NCBI RefSeq assembly: GCF_001894805.1
Contig: NZ_BCWX01000003.1
Location: 558,001 to 622,000 of the forward strand
DNA from: Rhodococcus globerulus NBRC 14531
Lineage (GTDB): Bacteria; Actinomycetota; Actinomycetes; Mycobacteriales; Mycobacteriaceae
Direction: 5' to 3'
Length of the DNA: 64,000 bases
Part shown: piece after piece, positions 53,993 to 62,444 of the stretch
How the letters are laid out: every line of letters starts with the position of its first letter
Numbering within the stretch: the first letter of the stretch is position 1
The notes under the pieces: model-generated
Database searches by the model: none
The model's input: only the letters and a program-made list of their open reading frames with translations
What the model was told of the DNA's origin: nothing
Made by a program: the position numbers and the translations under genes

Positions 53993-54424
53993 ATGGCAAA
54001 ACTCACAGTGAAGATCGACGTCCCCCTTCCGCCGCAGGAAGTGTGGGACAAGGCATCAGATCTCAGTGGCTACGAGAATTGGCTTGTCGTCCATGACGGT
54101 TGGCGAGGGGAACTTCCCGAACAGTTGGGGGTGGGAACCGAGATCAGCTCAGTTGTCACGGTGAAAGGCCTGCGTAATCGTGTGCGCTGGACCATCAAGA
54201 AGTACGACGTGCCCTCGGCGTTGTCGCTCAAGGGTGACGGCAAGGGTGGGGTCAAGCTGGGGCTCGAACTCGACGTCAAGGCCAAGGGCACGGGTTCGGA
54301 GTTGGCGTTGACCGTCGAACTCGGTGGCGCTCCGCTTTTCGGACCCATCGGTTCCGGCGTTGCTCGGGCTCTCAAAGGGGATATCGAGCAGTCGTTGGCG
54401 CAGTTCGTTCGAATCTACGCTTGA
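53993..54424 (+). CDS. SRPBCC-family protein, Rv0910-like (toxin-type)
   Basis: 143 residues from ATG 53993. MAKLTVKIDVPLPPQEVWDKASDLSGYENWLVVHDGWRG, then TEISSVVTVKGLRNRVRWTIKKYDVPSALSLKGDGKGG and VARALKGDIEQSLAQFV: the START/SRPBCC (polyketide cyclase-like) fold and the 'type II toxin-antitoxin Rv0910 family' pattern. Rv0910 of M. tuberculosis was reported as a toxin partnered by Rv0909. Here its likely partner (44425) is ~9.4 kb away, so the toxin role is doubtful. Single gene between a terminator and the VWA gene. Confidence 0.83.
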   Translation: MAKLTVKIDVPLPPQEVWDKASDLSGYENWLVVHDGWRGELPEQLGVGTEISSVVTVKGLRNRVRWTIKKYDVPSALSLKGDGKGGVKLGLELDVKAKGTGSELALTVELGGAPLFGPIGSGVARALKGDIEQSLAQFVRIYA

Positions 54425-54536
54425 ATTTTCGCAAGTAGTTACTTTGCGGCAAACATGAGTTAGGATTCTTTTCGGCGGGATAAACCGGGCATAGGTTTGT
54501 TATGAACCTGGTGCTCCGCCGGAGAGGATTCCGCAC

Positions 54537-56186
54537 ATGTCTGGTCGTCACGGCTCGTCCGGGGTACCAACAGCGTCTATGCCGCGATCGGTGAAAGTAC
54601 TGGTTGGAGTGCTGTCGGTGGTTGCCGTCGCAGGTTCCGCGGCGTTTGCCGTCACCTTCAGCAATCTGGGGGAGGATGCTCCGACGGTCACGCCTACCGC
54701 CGCGACATCGGAGTGCACACAGACCGACAATCTGGTGGTAGCAGTTGATCCGTCCATTGCCACCGGCGTCGAGGCGGTAGTGGCGACGATTGATCCGGAA
54801 AAGCTCGGTTGCGCATCGTTCACCGTGGTGTCCCAGGACTCGGCTCGAACCTACGGGGATCTTGCGCTCGGCGGTTCCGGTCCGGCGATCTGGATACCCG
54901 ATTCGTCAGAATGGCTCGACAAGGCCGGGGCGGCTGGTCGTTCCGTCTCGAAGGTCAGTGAGTCGGTAGCGTCCACACCGGTGGTCACGGTGTCGAAATC
55001 CGGTGAAACTACCAGTCCGGCAAGCTGGCTCGACGTCCTGGCAGTTCCAGGACTGCATATCGGTGATCCGCTTTCCAGCGCTGTGTCCAGCGCACCCATC
55101 GTTGCCGCGTTTGCCGAAACTCAGGCGCGCGGCGGCGATACCGCGTCCATCTCGGCCGCATTGGTTCCCGTGGCACAAGCTCAACTCGGGAATGTGAAGG
55201 AAGCCGGTTCGACCATCCGCATAGAAAAGGTTGCCGCGGACAGCGGAACCGCGGTCACCACCGAACAGACGTTCATCGCGTACATGGCCGCTCATCCCGA
55301 CGCTCGGTTGACCGCCGCAGTGCCGACGTCCGGCACGGTGTTCATGAATTACCCGATGGCGCTGACCGGAGAGTCGACTGCACTGCCGGCCGCGCAGGTT
55401 CTCGCCGACGCACTCACGTCTGCTAGCGGCCGCACAGCCTTGTCCGGTCTGGGTTTTCGTGCAGCGGGCAACGAACCGTTGCCGAGCGGCGGCGTCGGGA
55501 TTATCACGCCGTTGGTTCCGAGCGATCCGTCTGTGGTGGCCACAGCGCTGGCGCGCTACGAGATTCTGTCCCGGCCCTCCCGCGCATTGGCGGTTGTCGA
55601 CGTCTCCGGCTCGATGGACTACATGGAGGGCGGCGTTACCCGAATGGCCGCTACGGCGCAGGCCGGCGACATCGCGATCCGAATGTTCCCCGCCAATGCA
55701 CAATTGGGTCTGTGGGCCTTCTCGATCGACCTCGGCGACGGCACCGATTACCGCGAACTCGAGCCTGTTGGGCGCATGGATGCGCCCGAGGGCGACACCG
55801 ATCATCGGACCAAACTTCTGTCTCACGTCGACGAGCTACCGTCACTTGTCGGTGGCGGAACTGGGTTGTACGACAGTGTTCTGGCGGCATTTCGTCAGAT
55901 CCAGAGCACGTATGACCCGTCGTCGATCAACTCGGTCATTCTCCTGACCGACGGGGCCAACGACGATCCGTCCGGTATTTCGCGGGAGGAGTTGCTCGAC
56001 ACTCTTGCACGCGAGCGCGATGCCGCCCGTCCGGTACCGATCATCACCATCGGCGTCACCGGCGATGCGGATACCGAAGTATTGAAACAGATTTCAGCAG
56101 TCACCGGCGGAAACAGTCACTTCGCACCCACACCCGCCGATATCCCCAAGGTGTTTGTCGGCGCGATCAGCGGCCGTGGCAACTGA
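54537..56186 (+). CDS. Membrane-anchored protein with solute-binding-like domain and C-terminal VWA domain
   Basis: 549 residues. One helix at ~16-42 (SVKVLVGVLSVVAVAGSAAFAVTF) anchors it; residues ~60-320 read like an extracellular solute-binding protein (SBP_bac_11 type: NLVVAVDPSIATGVEAVV, GPAIWIPDSSEWLDKAG, VPTSGTVFMNYPMAL); the rest is a von Willebrand A domain with MIDAS DVSGSMD (Asp about 355) and LLTDGANDD. The DxSxS of the metal site is complete. In other actinobacteria similar proteins accompany metal or oligosaccharide ABC systems, or cell-surface complexes. No permease or ATPase adjoins; function unknown. It converges with the lipoprotein gene 7 bases on. Confidence 0.85.
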   Translation: MSGRHGSSGVPTASMPRSVKVLVGVLSVVAVAGSAAFAVTFSNLGEDAPTVTPTAATSECTQTDNLVVAVDPSIATGVEAVVATIDPEKLGCASFTVVSQDSARTYGDLALGGSGPAIWIPDSSEWLDKAGAAGRSVSKVSESVASTPVVTVSKSGETTSPASWLDVLAVPGLHIGDPLSSAVSSAPIVAAFAETQARGGDTASISAALVPVAQAQLGNVKEAGSTIRIEKVAADSGTAVTTEQTFIAYMAAHPDARLTAAVPTSGTVFMNYPMALTGESTALPAAQVLADALTSASGRTALSGLGFRAAGNEPLPSGGVGIITPLVPSDPSVVATALARYEILSRPSRALAVVDVSGSMDYMEGGVTRMAATAQAGDIAIRMFPANAQLGLWAFSIDLGDGTDYRELEPVGRMDAPEGDTDHRTKLLSHVDELPSLVGGGTGLYDSVLAAFRQIQSTYDPSSINSVILLTDGANDDPSGISREELLDTLARERDAARPVPIITIGVTGDADTEVLKQISAVTGGNSHFAPTPADIPKVFVGAISGRGN

Positions 56187-56192
56187 TCGGAT

Positions 56193-57101
56193 CTAGTCGA
56201 GGATCTTTGCGTCCGCAGTATCGGTGATCCATTCGGTGGCAAGAGCTTCGAGGGTTCCGTCGGCATACAGTGAGTCGACTGCGGCCGACACACACGCGGT
56301 AAGTGGACTGTTCTTCTCGAGGACGGCACCGAAGAACTCGGTGACGGCGTTCGGCCGCGGAAACTGTCCGACGATCACGGACTGTGGCAGTTCGGTCTCC
56401 GTGATGTGGAATCCGGTGGGAATGTCGACAACCAGGGCGTCGATCTCGCCGGCCGCCAATGCGGCCTTGGCTTCGTCGGTGTTGGCGTAACTGCGCGGCG
56501 GGGTTGACGGACTGATGGTCTCGGTGATGGCAAGCAGGCTGGTCGACCCGGCCTGTGCGCCAAGTCGGTACTGCGTCAGTGAATTCAGATCCGTGGCCTG
56601 TGCAGCGCCGTTGTTCTGCAAGGCAATGACCGACTGCGCCACCGCGTAGTACGGCGAGCTGAAATCGACGGACTCGCGGCGATCTCCGGAAATCGTGAAC
56701 TGGTCGAGCGCGAAGTCGAAGTCTTTGCTGCCAGGCTTCAGCGCGTCGTTGAATGCGACGCTCGTGAACGTGACCTGATCGGGGTTGTAACCAAGTTTCT
56801 CGGTCACAGCGCGGGCCACTGCACCCTCGAATCCTTGCCCGTTCGACGGATCGCCGTCGTGAAACCAGGGCTCGTACGACGGCGAACCGGTGGCGATGGT
56901 GAGTGTGCCGTCGTTGGTGGTCGTGCCACTGCCCGGACCGCATTCCGTCACGGCTGCAGTGGACGGAAGCTTGGTGAAGGCCTCGGGAATGCTGGTGGTG
57001 GTTTCCGGGACTGCAGCAGCGCTCTCAGGCTGAGTGGAGCATGAACCCAAGAGGATCGCGGAGGCGAAGATTGCAGTTACGGCAACGCAACGTCGTGGCA
57101 T
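56193..57101 (-). CDS. Lipoprotein ABC-type solute-binding protein (amino-acid type)
   Basis: 302 residues from ATG 57101. Signal peptide with lipobox LLGSC (Cys about 21). Mature part: NDGTLTIATGSPSYEPWFHDGDPSNGQGFEGAVARAVTEKLGY, FNDALKPGSKDFDFALDQFTISGDRRESVDFSSPYYAVAQSVI, the SBP_bac_3 pattern of polar amino acid binding proteins. Other parts of the transporter are not near it, so it may serve a distant permease or act as a sensor. It lies back to back (convergent) with the VWA/SBP hybrid. Confidence 0.88.
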   Translation of the reverse strand: MPRRCVAVTAIFASAILLGSCSTQPESAAAVPETTTSIPEAFTKLPSTAAVTECGPGSGTTTNDGTLTIATGSPSYEPWFHDGDPSNGQGFEGAVARAVTEKLGYNPDQVTFTSVAFNDALKPGSKDFDFALDQFTISGDRRESVDFSSPYYAVAQSVIALQNNGAAQATDLNSLTQYRLGAQAGSTSLLAITETISPSTPPRSYANTDEAKAALAAGEIDALVVDIPTGFHITETELPQSVIVGQFPRPNAVTEFFGAVLEKNSPLTACVSAAVDSLYADGTLEALATEWITDTADAKILD

Positions 57102-57168
57102 AGGCACGTTGCCATCTTGCCTGTATGTCCGGTATCGATGTGATCGGGGTCTTGTACCCGGCCAATTT

Positions 57169-57441
57169 TCAGGCTGCTGAGCGACGGAGAACGAGGCGTT
57201 CCGTTGGTGTCGTTCCTCCCCAGACGCCGTGTGGTTCACCGGTCTCCAGTGCAAAGTTCAGGCAGTCGTTGATCACCGGGCAGCGGAAGCACACCTGCTT
57301 GGCCGTTTGTTCGCGCGCAAGCCGATTGCGCCCGCGTTCCTCGCCGGGTGAATAGAAAACCGCTGGATCAACGGACTTGCAGGTTGCGAGCATGCGCCAG
57401 TTGTTGTCCACACACAGTTCCGACATGTGCTGCGTTGTCAT
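57169..57441 (-). CDS. WhiB-family iron-sulfur transcription factor
   Basis: 90 residues. Four cysteines expected to hold a [4Fe-4S] cluster: Cys 21 (ATCKSVDP), 51, 54 and 60 (CFRCPVINDC), a fifth at 10; then GVWGG turn (GEPHGVWGGTTPTERLVL) and a basic tail (RRS) for DNA. The GVWGG and the C-x2-C-x5-C spacing fit WhiB proteins. Which WhiB class is uncertain. ATG 57441 has AAGGAC upstream. It is divergent from ligD, with a gap of ~116 bases. Confidence 0.92.
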   Translation of the reverse strand: MTTQHMSELCVDNNWRMLATCKSVDPAVFYSPGEERGRNRLAREQTAKQVCFRCPVINDCLNFALETGEPHGVWGGTTPTERLVLRRSAA

Positions 57442-57557
57442 CGTGGTTGTCCTTTCGGCTCGAGCCTCAGTGTGGCCGGTGAGGGTTGCGCGAGGACAGG
57501 GTTCCGATCGCAGCGATTTCTACTGCCGGATCACGGGCGCTGCAGCACAATGAAGAG

Positions 57558-59828
57558 ATGGCGACGACTGATCGGGGCCAGATCACACTCGATGGCATAA
57601 CCGTGCCCGTGACCAATCTCGGGAAGGTGCTCTATCCCGAGAGTGGAACCACCAAAGCCGAAGTCATCGACTACTACACTCGAATTTCCGCAGTCATGAT
57701 TCCCCATGTCGTCGGTAGGCCGGGAACGCGGAAACGTTGGCCGAACGGGGTGGACGGTCAATCATTTTTCGAGAAGAACCTTGCATCGTCGGCGCCGGAT
57801 TGGCTGACCCGCGCGTCATTACAGCATTCCGACCGAGTGGTCACGTATCCCATTTTCGATTCAGTTGCTTCGCTTGCCTGGCTCGGTCAACAAGCAGCCC
57901 TCGAATTACATGTTCCGCAATGGCGATTCGACGGTTCCGAGCGCGGGCCCGCAACCCGATTGGTGTTCGATCTCGACCCGGGTGATGGCGTCGGGTTGGC
58001 CGAATGCGCCGAGGTGGCCCGTTCCATCCGGGATCTTGTGGGGACGCTGGGCTGGACAGCGTATCCCGTTACCAGCGGAAGCAAGGGTATTCATCTCTAT
58101 GTGCCGCTTGATCGGCCGCTGGACGGCAGTGGTGCGTCGACCGTCGCCAAGCAGATCGCGGTGGGACTCGAGAAGATCCATCCGGATCTGGTGACAGCGA
58201 CGATGGCGCGAAATGTTCGAGCCGGCAAGATTTTTGTCGACTGGAGCCAGAACAACGCGGCCAAAACCACTATCGCTCCGTACTCGATGCGTGGGCGTGC
58301 CCAGCCTTATGTTGCCGCGCCGCGCAGTTGGGACGAACTCGACGACCCGAAGTTGCGTCACTTGCTGTTCGACGAGGTGCTCGAACGCGTTGATTCCGGC
58401 GGTGACTTGTTGGCTGCTCTCGATCCTCCCGTGGTGCAGCAGGATTCGTTGACACGATATCGAAACAAGCGTGCGGCAGACCGGACGCCGGAGCCGGTAC
58501 CGGATTCGATTTCCCCCGGCGCGCTCGGCAATTCCTTTGTGATTCAGGAACATCACGCGCGACGCCTGCACTACGACGTTCGGCTCGAACGTGACGGTGT
58601 GCTGGTGTCGTGGGCAGTTCCGAAAGGGGTACCCACCACCGCGGGGGAGAACCGGTTGGCTGTCCACACCGAGGACCATCCGCTCGAGTACGCCACCTTC
58701 TCCGGCACGATCCCCAAGGGCGAGTACGGCGGCGGATCGATGACGATCTGGGATTCCGGCACGTACGAGACCGAGAAGTGGCGTGACGACGAGGTGATCG
58801 TGCGCTTGGACGGGAACCGAGTGCAGGGCAGATTCGCGCTGATTCGGACCAAAGGTGACCAGTGGCTGATGCATCTGATGAAGGATCAGAAATCCAGCTT
58901 CGGAATCGAGTTTCCGAAAGGGATCGAACCGATGCTCGCGACGCCCGGATCGCTCGAGGGTCTGGATGAGGACGAGTGGGCATTCGAGGGTAAATGGGAT
59001 GGGATACGGGTGATTCTCGAATTTCATTCGGGCACACTGTCGCTCCGCAGCCGAGCCGGTAACGACAAGACCGGCGACTATCCCGCGCTGGCTGGACTTG
59101 CTTCGGTTCTCGACGGCCACGAGGTGGTTCTCGACGGTGAAGTGGTGTCGTACAACGCGGAAGGTGTCACCGATTTCGGGGCTTTGCAGCGCGGCGGCGA
59201 ACCCGAGTTTCTGGCTTTCGATCTCCTGTATCTCGACGGAGTGTCCCTGCTGCGCAAGTCGTACACCGATCGTCGGACTGTGCTGAATGCGTTGGCCGCG
59301 AAGGTCGGCGATCTCACCGTGCCACCCCAGATCGACGGAACCCCGGCGGACGCACTGGAGGGGAGCCGCGAATCCGGCTGGGAGGGGATCGTCGCAAAGC
59401 GTCGCGCCTCGGTGTACCTGCCGGGGCGGAGGGGTTCGAGTTGGATCAAGGTCAAGAACTGGCGCACACAAGAGGTAGTGATCGGCGGGTGGCGCACGGG
59501 TCAAGGCAATCGGGCCCGGGGGATAGGCGCACTTCTCATGGGAATTCCGGGTGAAGACGGGTTGAGTTACGTCGGCCGGGTGGGGACCGGCTTCACCGAC
59601 CGCGACCTGGAAACATTGCTGGCGGTACTGGAACCCTTGCAGCAGAAGGAAAGCCCGTTCGAAGATGATGTTCCGACGGAGGATCGTAAGGGAGCGGTAT
59701 GGATCCGCCCTGAACTGGTCGGTGAAGTGCGATTCATGGACTGGACCGCGAGTGGTCGCCTGCGGCACCCCAGTTGGCGGGGGATGCGGGAGGACAAGTC
59801 GCCGACGGACGTGCGGCGGGACACGTAG
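57558..59828 (+). CDS. ligD: Multifunctional DNA repair ligase LigD (polymerase, phosphoesterase, ligase)
   Basis: 756 residues, nearly the 759 of M. tuberculosis LigD, with the same Pol-PE-Lig order. Polymerase/primase domain ~10-290 (LVFDLDPGDG metal site, TSGSKGIHLYVPL, RAGKIFVDWSQNNAAKTTIAPYSMRG); 3'-phosphoesterase ~330-455 (FVIQEHHARRLHYDVRLERDGVLVSWAVPKG, HTEDHPLEY); ATP-dependent ligase from ~460 with adenylation Lys about 479 in FEGKWDGIR. Together with Ku it mends double-strand breaks by non-homologous end joining. No Ku gene is in the window. ATG 57558 chosen; a longer frame from 57486 begins in poor context. Confidence 0.93.
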   Translation: MATTDRGQITLDGITVPVTNLGKVLYPESGTTKAEVIDYYTRISAVMIPHVVGRPGTRKRWPNGVDGQSFFEKNLASSAPDWLTRASLQHSDRVVTYPIFDSVASLAWLGQQAALELHVPQWRFDGSERGPATRLVFDLDPGDGVGLAECAEVARSIRDLVGTLGWTAYPVTSGSKGIHLYVPLDRPLDGSGASTVAKQIAVGLEKIHPDLVTATMARNVRAGKIFVDWSQNNAAKTTIAPYSMRGRAQPYVAAPRSWDELDDPKLRHLLFDEVLERVDSGGDLLAALDPPVVQQDSLTRYRNKRAADRTPEPVPDSISPGALGNSFVIQEHHARRLHYDVRLERDGVLVSWAVPKGVPTTAGENRLAVHTEDHPLEYATFSGTIPKGEYGGGSMTIWDSGTYETEKWRDDEVIVRLDGNRVQGRFALIRTKGDQWLMHLMKDQKSSFGIEFPKGIEPMLATPGSLEGLDEDEWAFEGKWDGIRVILEFHSGTLSLRSRAGNDKTGDYPALAGLASVLDGHEVVLDGEVVSYNAEGVTDFGALQRGGEPEFLAFDLLYLDGVSLLRKSYTDRRTVLNALAAKVGDLTVPPQIDGTPADALEGSRESGWEGIVAKRRASVYLPGRRGSSWIKVKNWRTQEVVIGGWRTGQGNRARGIGALLMGIPGEDGLSYVGRVGTGFTDRDLETLLAVLEPLQQKESPFEDDVPTEDRKGAVWIRPELVGEVRFMDWTASGRLRHPSWRGMREDKSPTDVRRDT

Positions 59829-59837
59829 GGGGAAACG

Positions 59838-60377
59838 CTATTCGTGTCCGGGCTCGAGGTCGCGGACGTCGGTGTAGGTGACAACCGTACCGAGATCGCC
59901 AGGTGCAGAGCCTGATTCGGGATCCAGTAGGAAACCTACGTGGTCTCCGAGAGGGATGCGGTCGACAATGCGTCCGCTGAACCAGGCGGAGGACTCATCG
60001 AGTATCGGGAGTTCATGGGGGCCAGGATGCCAGGCGCAACGAGCGAACTTGTCGATATCGTCGCCGGTGGATCCCCCGAACAACGTTGCCAATTCGATGT
60101 GATCCCTCGGGATGACGTGGACAGCAAGAAATTCCGTCGTCAATGCTGTGTGGAACGTGTGGTTCTTGTTCGACAGTCCAACGAGAAAACGCGGAGGAGC
60201 GATACTGACCTGAGATGCAAAGCCGACCAGACATCCGGACCGCTGGTTGCCCTCGCCGGTGGTGACGACAAACATCGGGTAGTCGAGTTCGCCGACCAGT
60301 GTGTCGAATGCGCTTGTGCCGTTGTCGTCAGAGTTGCCGGGTGCTCCTCGAGTCCCGTTGGGGCGTTTGCCGATCAA
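59838..60377 (-). CDS. Flavin reductase-like FMN-binding protein
   Basis: 179 residues. AFDTLVGELDYPMFVVTTGEGNQRSGCLVGFASQVSIAPPRFLVGLSNKNHTF is the flavin-reductase-like (split barrel, DIM6/NTAB) pattern; LAVHVIPRDHIELATLFGGSTGDDIDKF and DHVGFLLDPES follow. Such proteins supply reduced FMN/FAD to two-component monooxygenases or act as stress flavoproteins. Overlaps the upstream membrane-protein gene by four bases (ATGA), and converges with ligD with nine bases between stops. Confidence 0.87.
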   Translation of the reverse strand: MIGKRPNGTRGAPGNSDDNGTSAFDTLVGELDYPMFVVTTGEGNQRSGCLVGFASQVSIAPPRFLVGLSNKNHTFHTALTTEFLAVHVIPRDHIELATLFGGSTGDDIDKFARCAWHPGPHELPILDESSAWFSGRIVDRIPLGDHVGFLLDPESGSAPGDLGTVVTYTDVRDLEPGHE

Positions 60378-60667
60378 TGACCTTCCTGATCCGTGAGGTT
60401 ATGGCCTTCGAGGCGCTTGACGCGTCGTCGCTCGAGAAGGACGGCGGCTACGCCGAGAACGAGGGACACAGCGCACACTGCGCCGGCGATCAATGCCCAT
60501 CCCTGAAACCCGTAACCTAGTGCCACCAAGGTTAATCCGAGCGTGGCGAGCGCAAGCCCGATGAGAAGGTACCCGGGGTAGTTCCGTCCGTCGGCGATCC
60601 CTTCGCCTACGTGAGATCGATTGGTATGTGCGTCGTCGACGGGTAGGTCGCCGTTTGTTTCAGCCAC
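60374..60667 (-). CDS. Small two-helix membrane protein
   Basis: 97 residues. Hydrophilic N-terminus (~28), helices YLLIGLALATLGLTLVALGYGF and GWALIAGAVCAVSLVLGVAAVLL, then a basic end (RRRVKRLEGH). The layout resembles UsfY-type proteins of mycobacterial stress loci, but I cannot assign a family. Coupled to the flavin reductase gene downstream by a 4-base overlap; 63 bases downstream of the small gene at 60731. Confidence 0.7.
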   Translation of the reverse strand: MAETNGDLPVDDAHTNRSHVGEGIADGRNYPGYLLIGLALATLGLTLVALGYGFQGWALIAGAVCAVSLVLGVAAVLLERRRVKRLEGHNLTDQEGH

Positions 60668-60730
60668 TGTGTTCTCCGTTCTCGGAAGTCAACCCCGAAG
60701 GCATTTCGGTGTGTATATCTGTGTTGCGCT

Positions 60731-60913
60731 CTACCCGTTGTGCGGATCGGTCGCTGGTCCGTGTGTTGTTGCGCCGCCTTCGCCGGACCAGGGTTGGTCG
60801 CCTGACGGATCGGATTGGACGTCGCTGTCCGCATTTTCGGAACCTGAATCGGTTGTGACGGTTTCGACATCATCAGGTGAAACGTCGCCTGAGTTTTCTT
60901 GTTTGCCGGTCAT
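60731..60913 (-). CDS. Small disordered acidic protein
   Basis: 60 residues from ATG 60913 (ATG 60916 and an upstream 60931 are also in frame). A perfect AGGAGG ribosome site lies at 60918-60923, right in front of the ATGATG, which argues that it is translated. The protein is rich in Ser, Asp, Gly and Thr (SGDVSPDDVETVTTDSGSENADSDVQ) with no hydrophobic core, so probably unstructured. Function unknown; first gene of a likely three-gene unit with the membrane protein and flavin reductase. Confidence 0.55.
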   Translation of the reverse strand: MTGKQENSGDVSPDDVETVTTDSGSENADSDVQSDPSGDQPWSGEGGATTHGPATDPHNG

Positions 60914-61044
60914 CATGCCTCCTGGGTTCATCTCGACGGGAAATCGAGGGAGCGACCTACCGATCGCACCAGAAAAAGCTAATCTGCATCCGTGGAAACA
61001 GATAATATCATGTAAGCGTTCAAATTCTGAGGTTGCCGGGCCGC

Positions 61045-62127
61045 TTACCGGGGTGAACTGCGCAGTGAAGTCTCACCCCGGTCCCAGCAACCGGTGATGT
61101 GTTCGGCCAGCAGGTCGTCGAACGCCAAACATGAAGCGGCGCCGAACAGAATGTCGCTCCCCATGGTGGGGTCTTGCTCCGCTAGCTTGCCGGCGAGATC
61201 GCGGACTGCGATCTGTTCGTGAACGGAGTCGGCTTCTACATGCTCGTCGTAGAACAGTGTTGCCCGCGAGCTGAAACCTAGGCGACGCAGCCCGGCGCTG
61301 TAGTTCTTGCTGGGAAGCGACGACGTGGTTTCCACTGCGCACAGATGGCCGATCAACGCCCCGAGCAGCCGACGATGAAATCCGAAGAGCGAGAGCACAT
61401 TGAGGCTCGCAAGGGTCACTGCCGGAACGACGTCGAGATAGTGTGCGTACTGATCCGACAGTCCGAGTTCGCGCATGGTGTTGGCAAAGAGGGTGGAGTG
61501 CATCCTCTCCAATCGCCCGCCGCCGTACTCGTCGGCTTGGACTTCCACCAGCGCGGCTTTCGGGGCTCCGGCCAGACGCGGAATTCCCAACGTGTGAACA
61601 TCGGATTCTCGTAGCTGGTTGAGCGAACGGTGGATGAGTACCTCTTCGAACTGTTCGGCACTGGCGTCTGTCGCCATGAACTTGGACATGCTCGGCCCGG
61701 TCGACGGCGCGGTCATCGCCCATAATTGTGAGACGACGTCCCCGGCGTCGAGAGGTTGGGCTTCAAGATTTCGGGATGCGACGATCGAACGGACTGCTGC
61801 CTCGAACGACGACTCCAGCGCGGCCCGTCCTGCGAGAAGATCGAGGTTCCATTCCCATTCGTCAGACACTCCGGCGAGTCCCTGAAGGTGTAGTTCGTAC
61901 AGCAGCGTCAGCGACAGTTGTGCGTCGTCGTCGAACACGATCGATGTACCATCGTGCTCTCCGGCCGCACTCCGAGCGGCGGCGGTGAAGGCAGCAGGGT
62001 TAGCGTCGGATCCAGACAACAGTGCAATCAGCAGTTCGCTGACCTGTCCTCGCGCGGAGGGGATCGGCATGCGAGTGCCGGTTGCCAGTGCTTGCGATGG
62101 TGTTAGATCAATCCGTGTGGAGGACAT
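61045..62127 (-). CDS. Iron-containing redox enzyme family protein (haem-oxygenase-like fold)
   Basis: 360 residues, all-helical. The C-terminal two thirds match the Haem_oxygenas_2 / iron-containing redox enzyme family: VEVQADEYGGGRLERMHSTLFANTMRELGLSDQYAHYLD (Glu/His metal ligands), LFGFHRRLLGALIGHLCAVETTSSLPSKNY and FYDEHVEADSVHEQIAVRDL supply the other Glu/His ligands. Members of this fold use a di-iron centre for oxidations; this branch is uncharacterised and often next to a CDGSH gene. Its ATG at 62127 abuts the ATG of that gene on the opposite strand. Confidence 0.85.
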   Translation of the reverse strand: MSSTRIDLTPSQALATGTRMPIPSARGQVSELLIALLSGSDANPAAFTAAARSAAGEHDGTSIVFDDDAQLSLTLLYELHLQGLAGVSDEWEWNLDLLAGRAALESSFEAAVRSIVASRNLEAQPLDAGDVVSQLWAMTAPSTGPSMSKFMATDASAEQFEEVLIHRSLNQLRESDVHTLGIPRLAGAPKAALVEVQADEYGGGRLERMHSTLFANTMRELGLSDQYAHYLDVVPAVTLASLNVLSLFGFHRRLLGALIGHLCAVETTSSLPSKNYSAGLRRLGFSSRATLFYDEHVEADSVHEQIAVRDLAGKLAEQDPTMGSDILFGAASCLAFDDLLAEHITGCWDRGETSLRSSPR

Positions 62128-62349
62128 ATGAACTCCGATTCCGATCCTGGGGGCGACGATTCCGCTGTCACGATCACTGTATGCCCAGACGGGCCACTAC
62201 TGGTTCGAGGTCCGGCGACGCTGGTCGACGCCGACGGCAACCCGATCAGCCGTGAACGTGCAACGGTGGCGCTGTGTCGTTGCGGTGGCACAGCGATACC
62301 TCCCTTCTGCGACGGTACCCACAAAAAGAGAAAAGTTCGACGTTCCTGA
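62128..62349 (+). CDS. CDGSH-type iron-sulfur protein
   Basis: 73 residues. CRCGGTAIPPFCDGTHKK is the CDGSH signature (C-x-C-x2-T-x3-P-x-C-D-G-T-H), which binds a [2Fe-2S] cluster through three Cys and one His. Preceded by a short strand-rich part (TVCPDGPLLVRGPATLVDADG). Single-domain, no membrane anchor, as in bacterial homologues, which may pass electrons or clusters to a partner. Ribosome site GGAGG lies inside the divergent redox-enzyme gene (62119-62123). Confidence 0.92.
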   Translation: MNSDSDPGGDDSAVTITVCPDGPLLVRGPATLVDADGNPISRERATVALCRCGGTAIPPFCDGTHKKRKVRRS

Positions 62350-62368
62350 GTGGCTGAACCCGGTTTTA

Positions 62369-62396
62369 CGGCAAACGCCCGGCGGGGCGTTTACCG
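62369..62396. terminator. Hairpin terminator between CDGSH and DUF6131 genes
   Basis: CGGCAAACGCC pairs with GGCGTTTACCG (11 bp, one G.T), loop CGGCGG. It sits in the 95-base gap between two convergent genes, so may serve both. Confidence 0.65.
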
Positions 62397-62444
62397 ATCG
62401 GGAGTGATCGGCGAACGCGCCACCGGGCAGGTTAGCGGGGTGGA

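Noticed and set aside
57906..59768. 620-codon open frame on the minus strand
   Set aside because: Antisense of ligD, with low-complexity Arg/His-rich translation and no recognisable domain.
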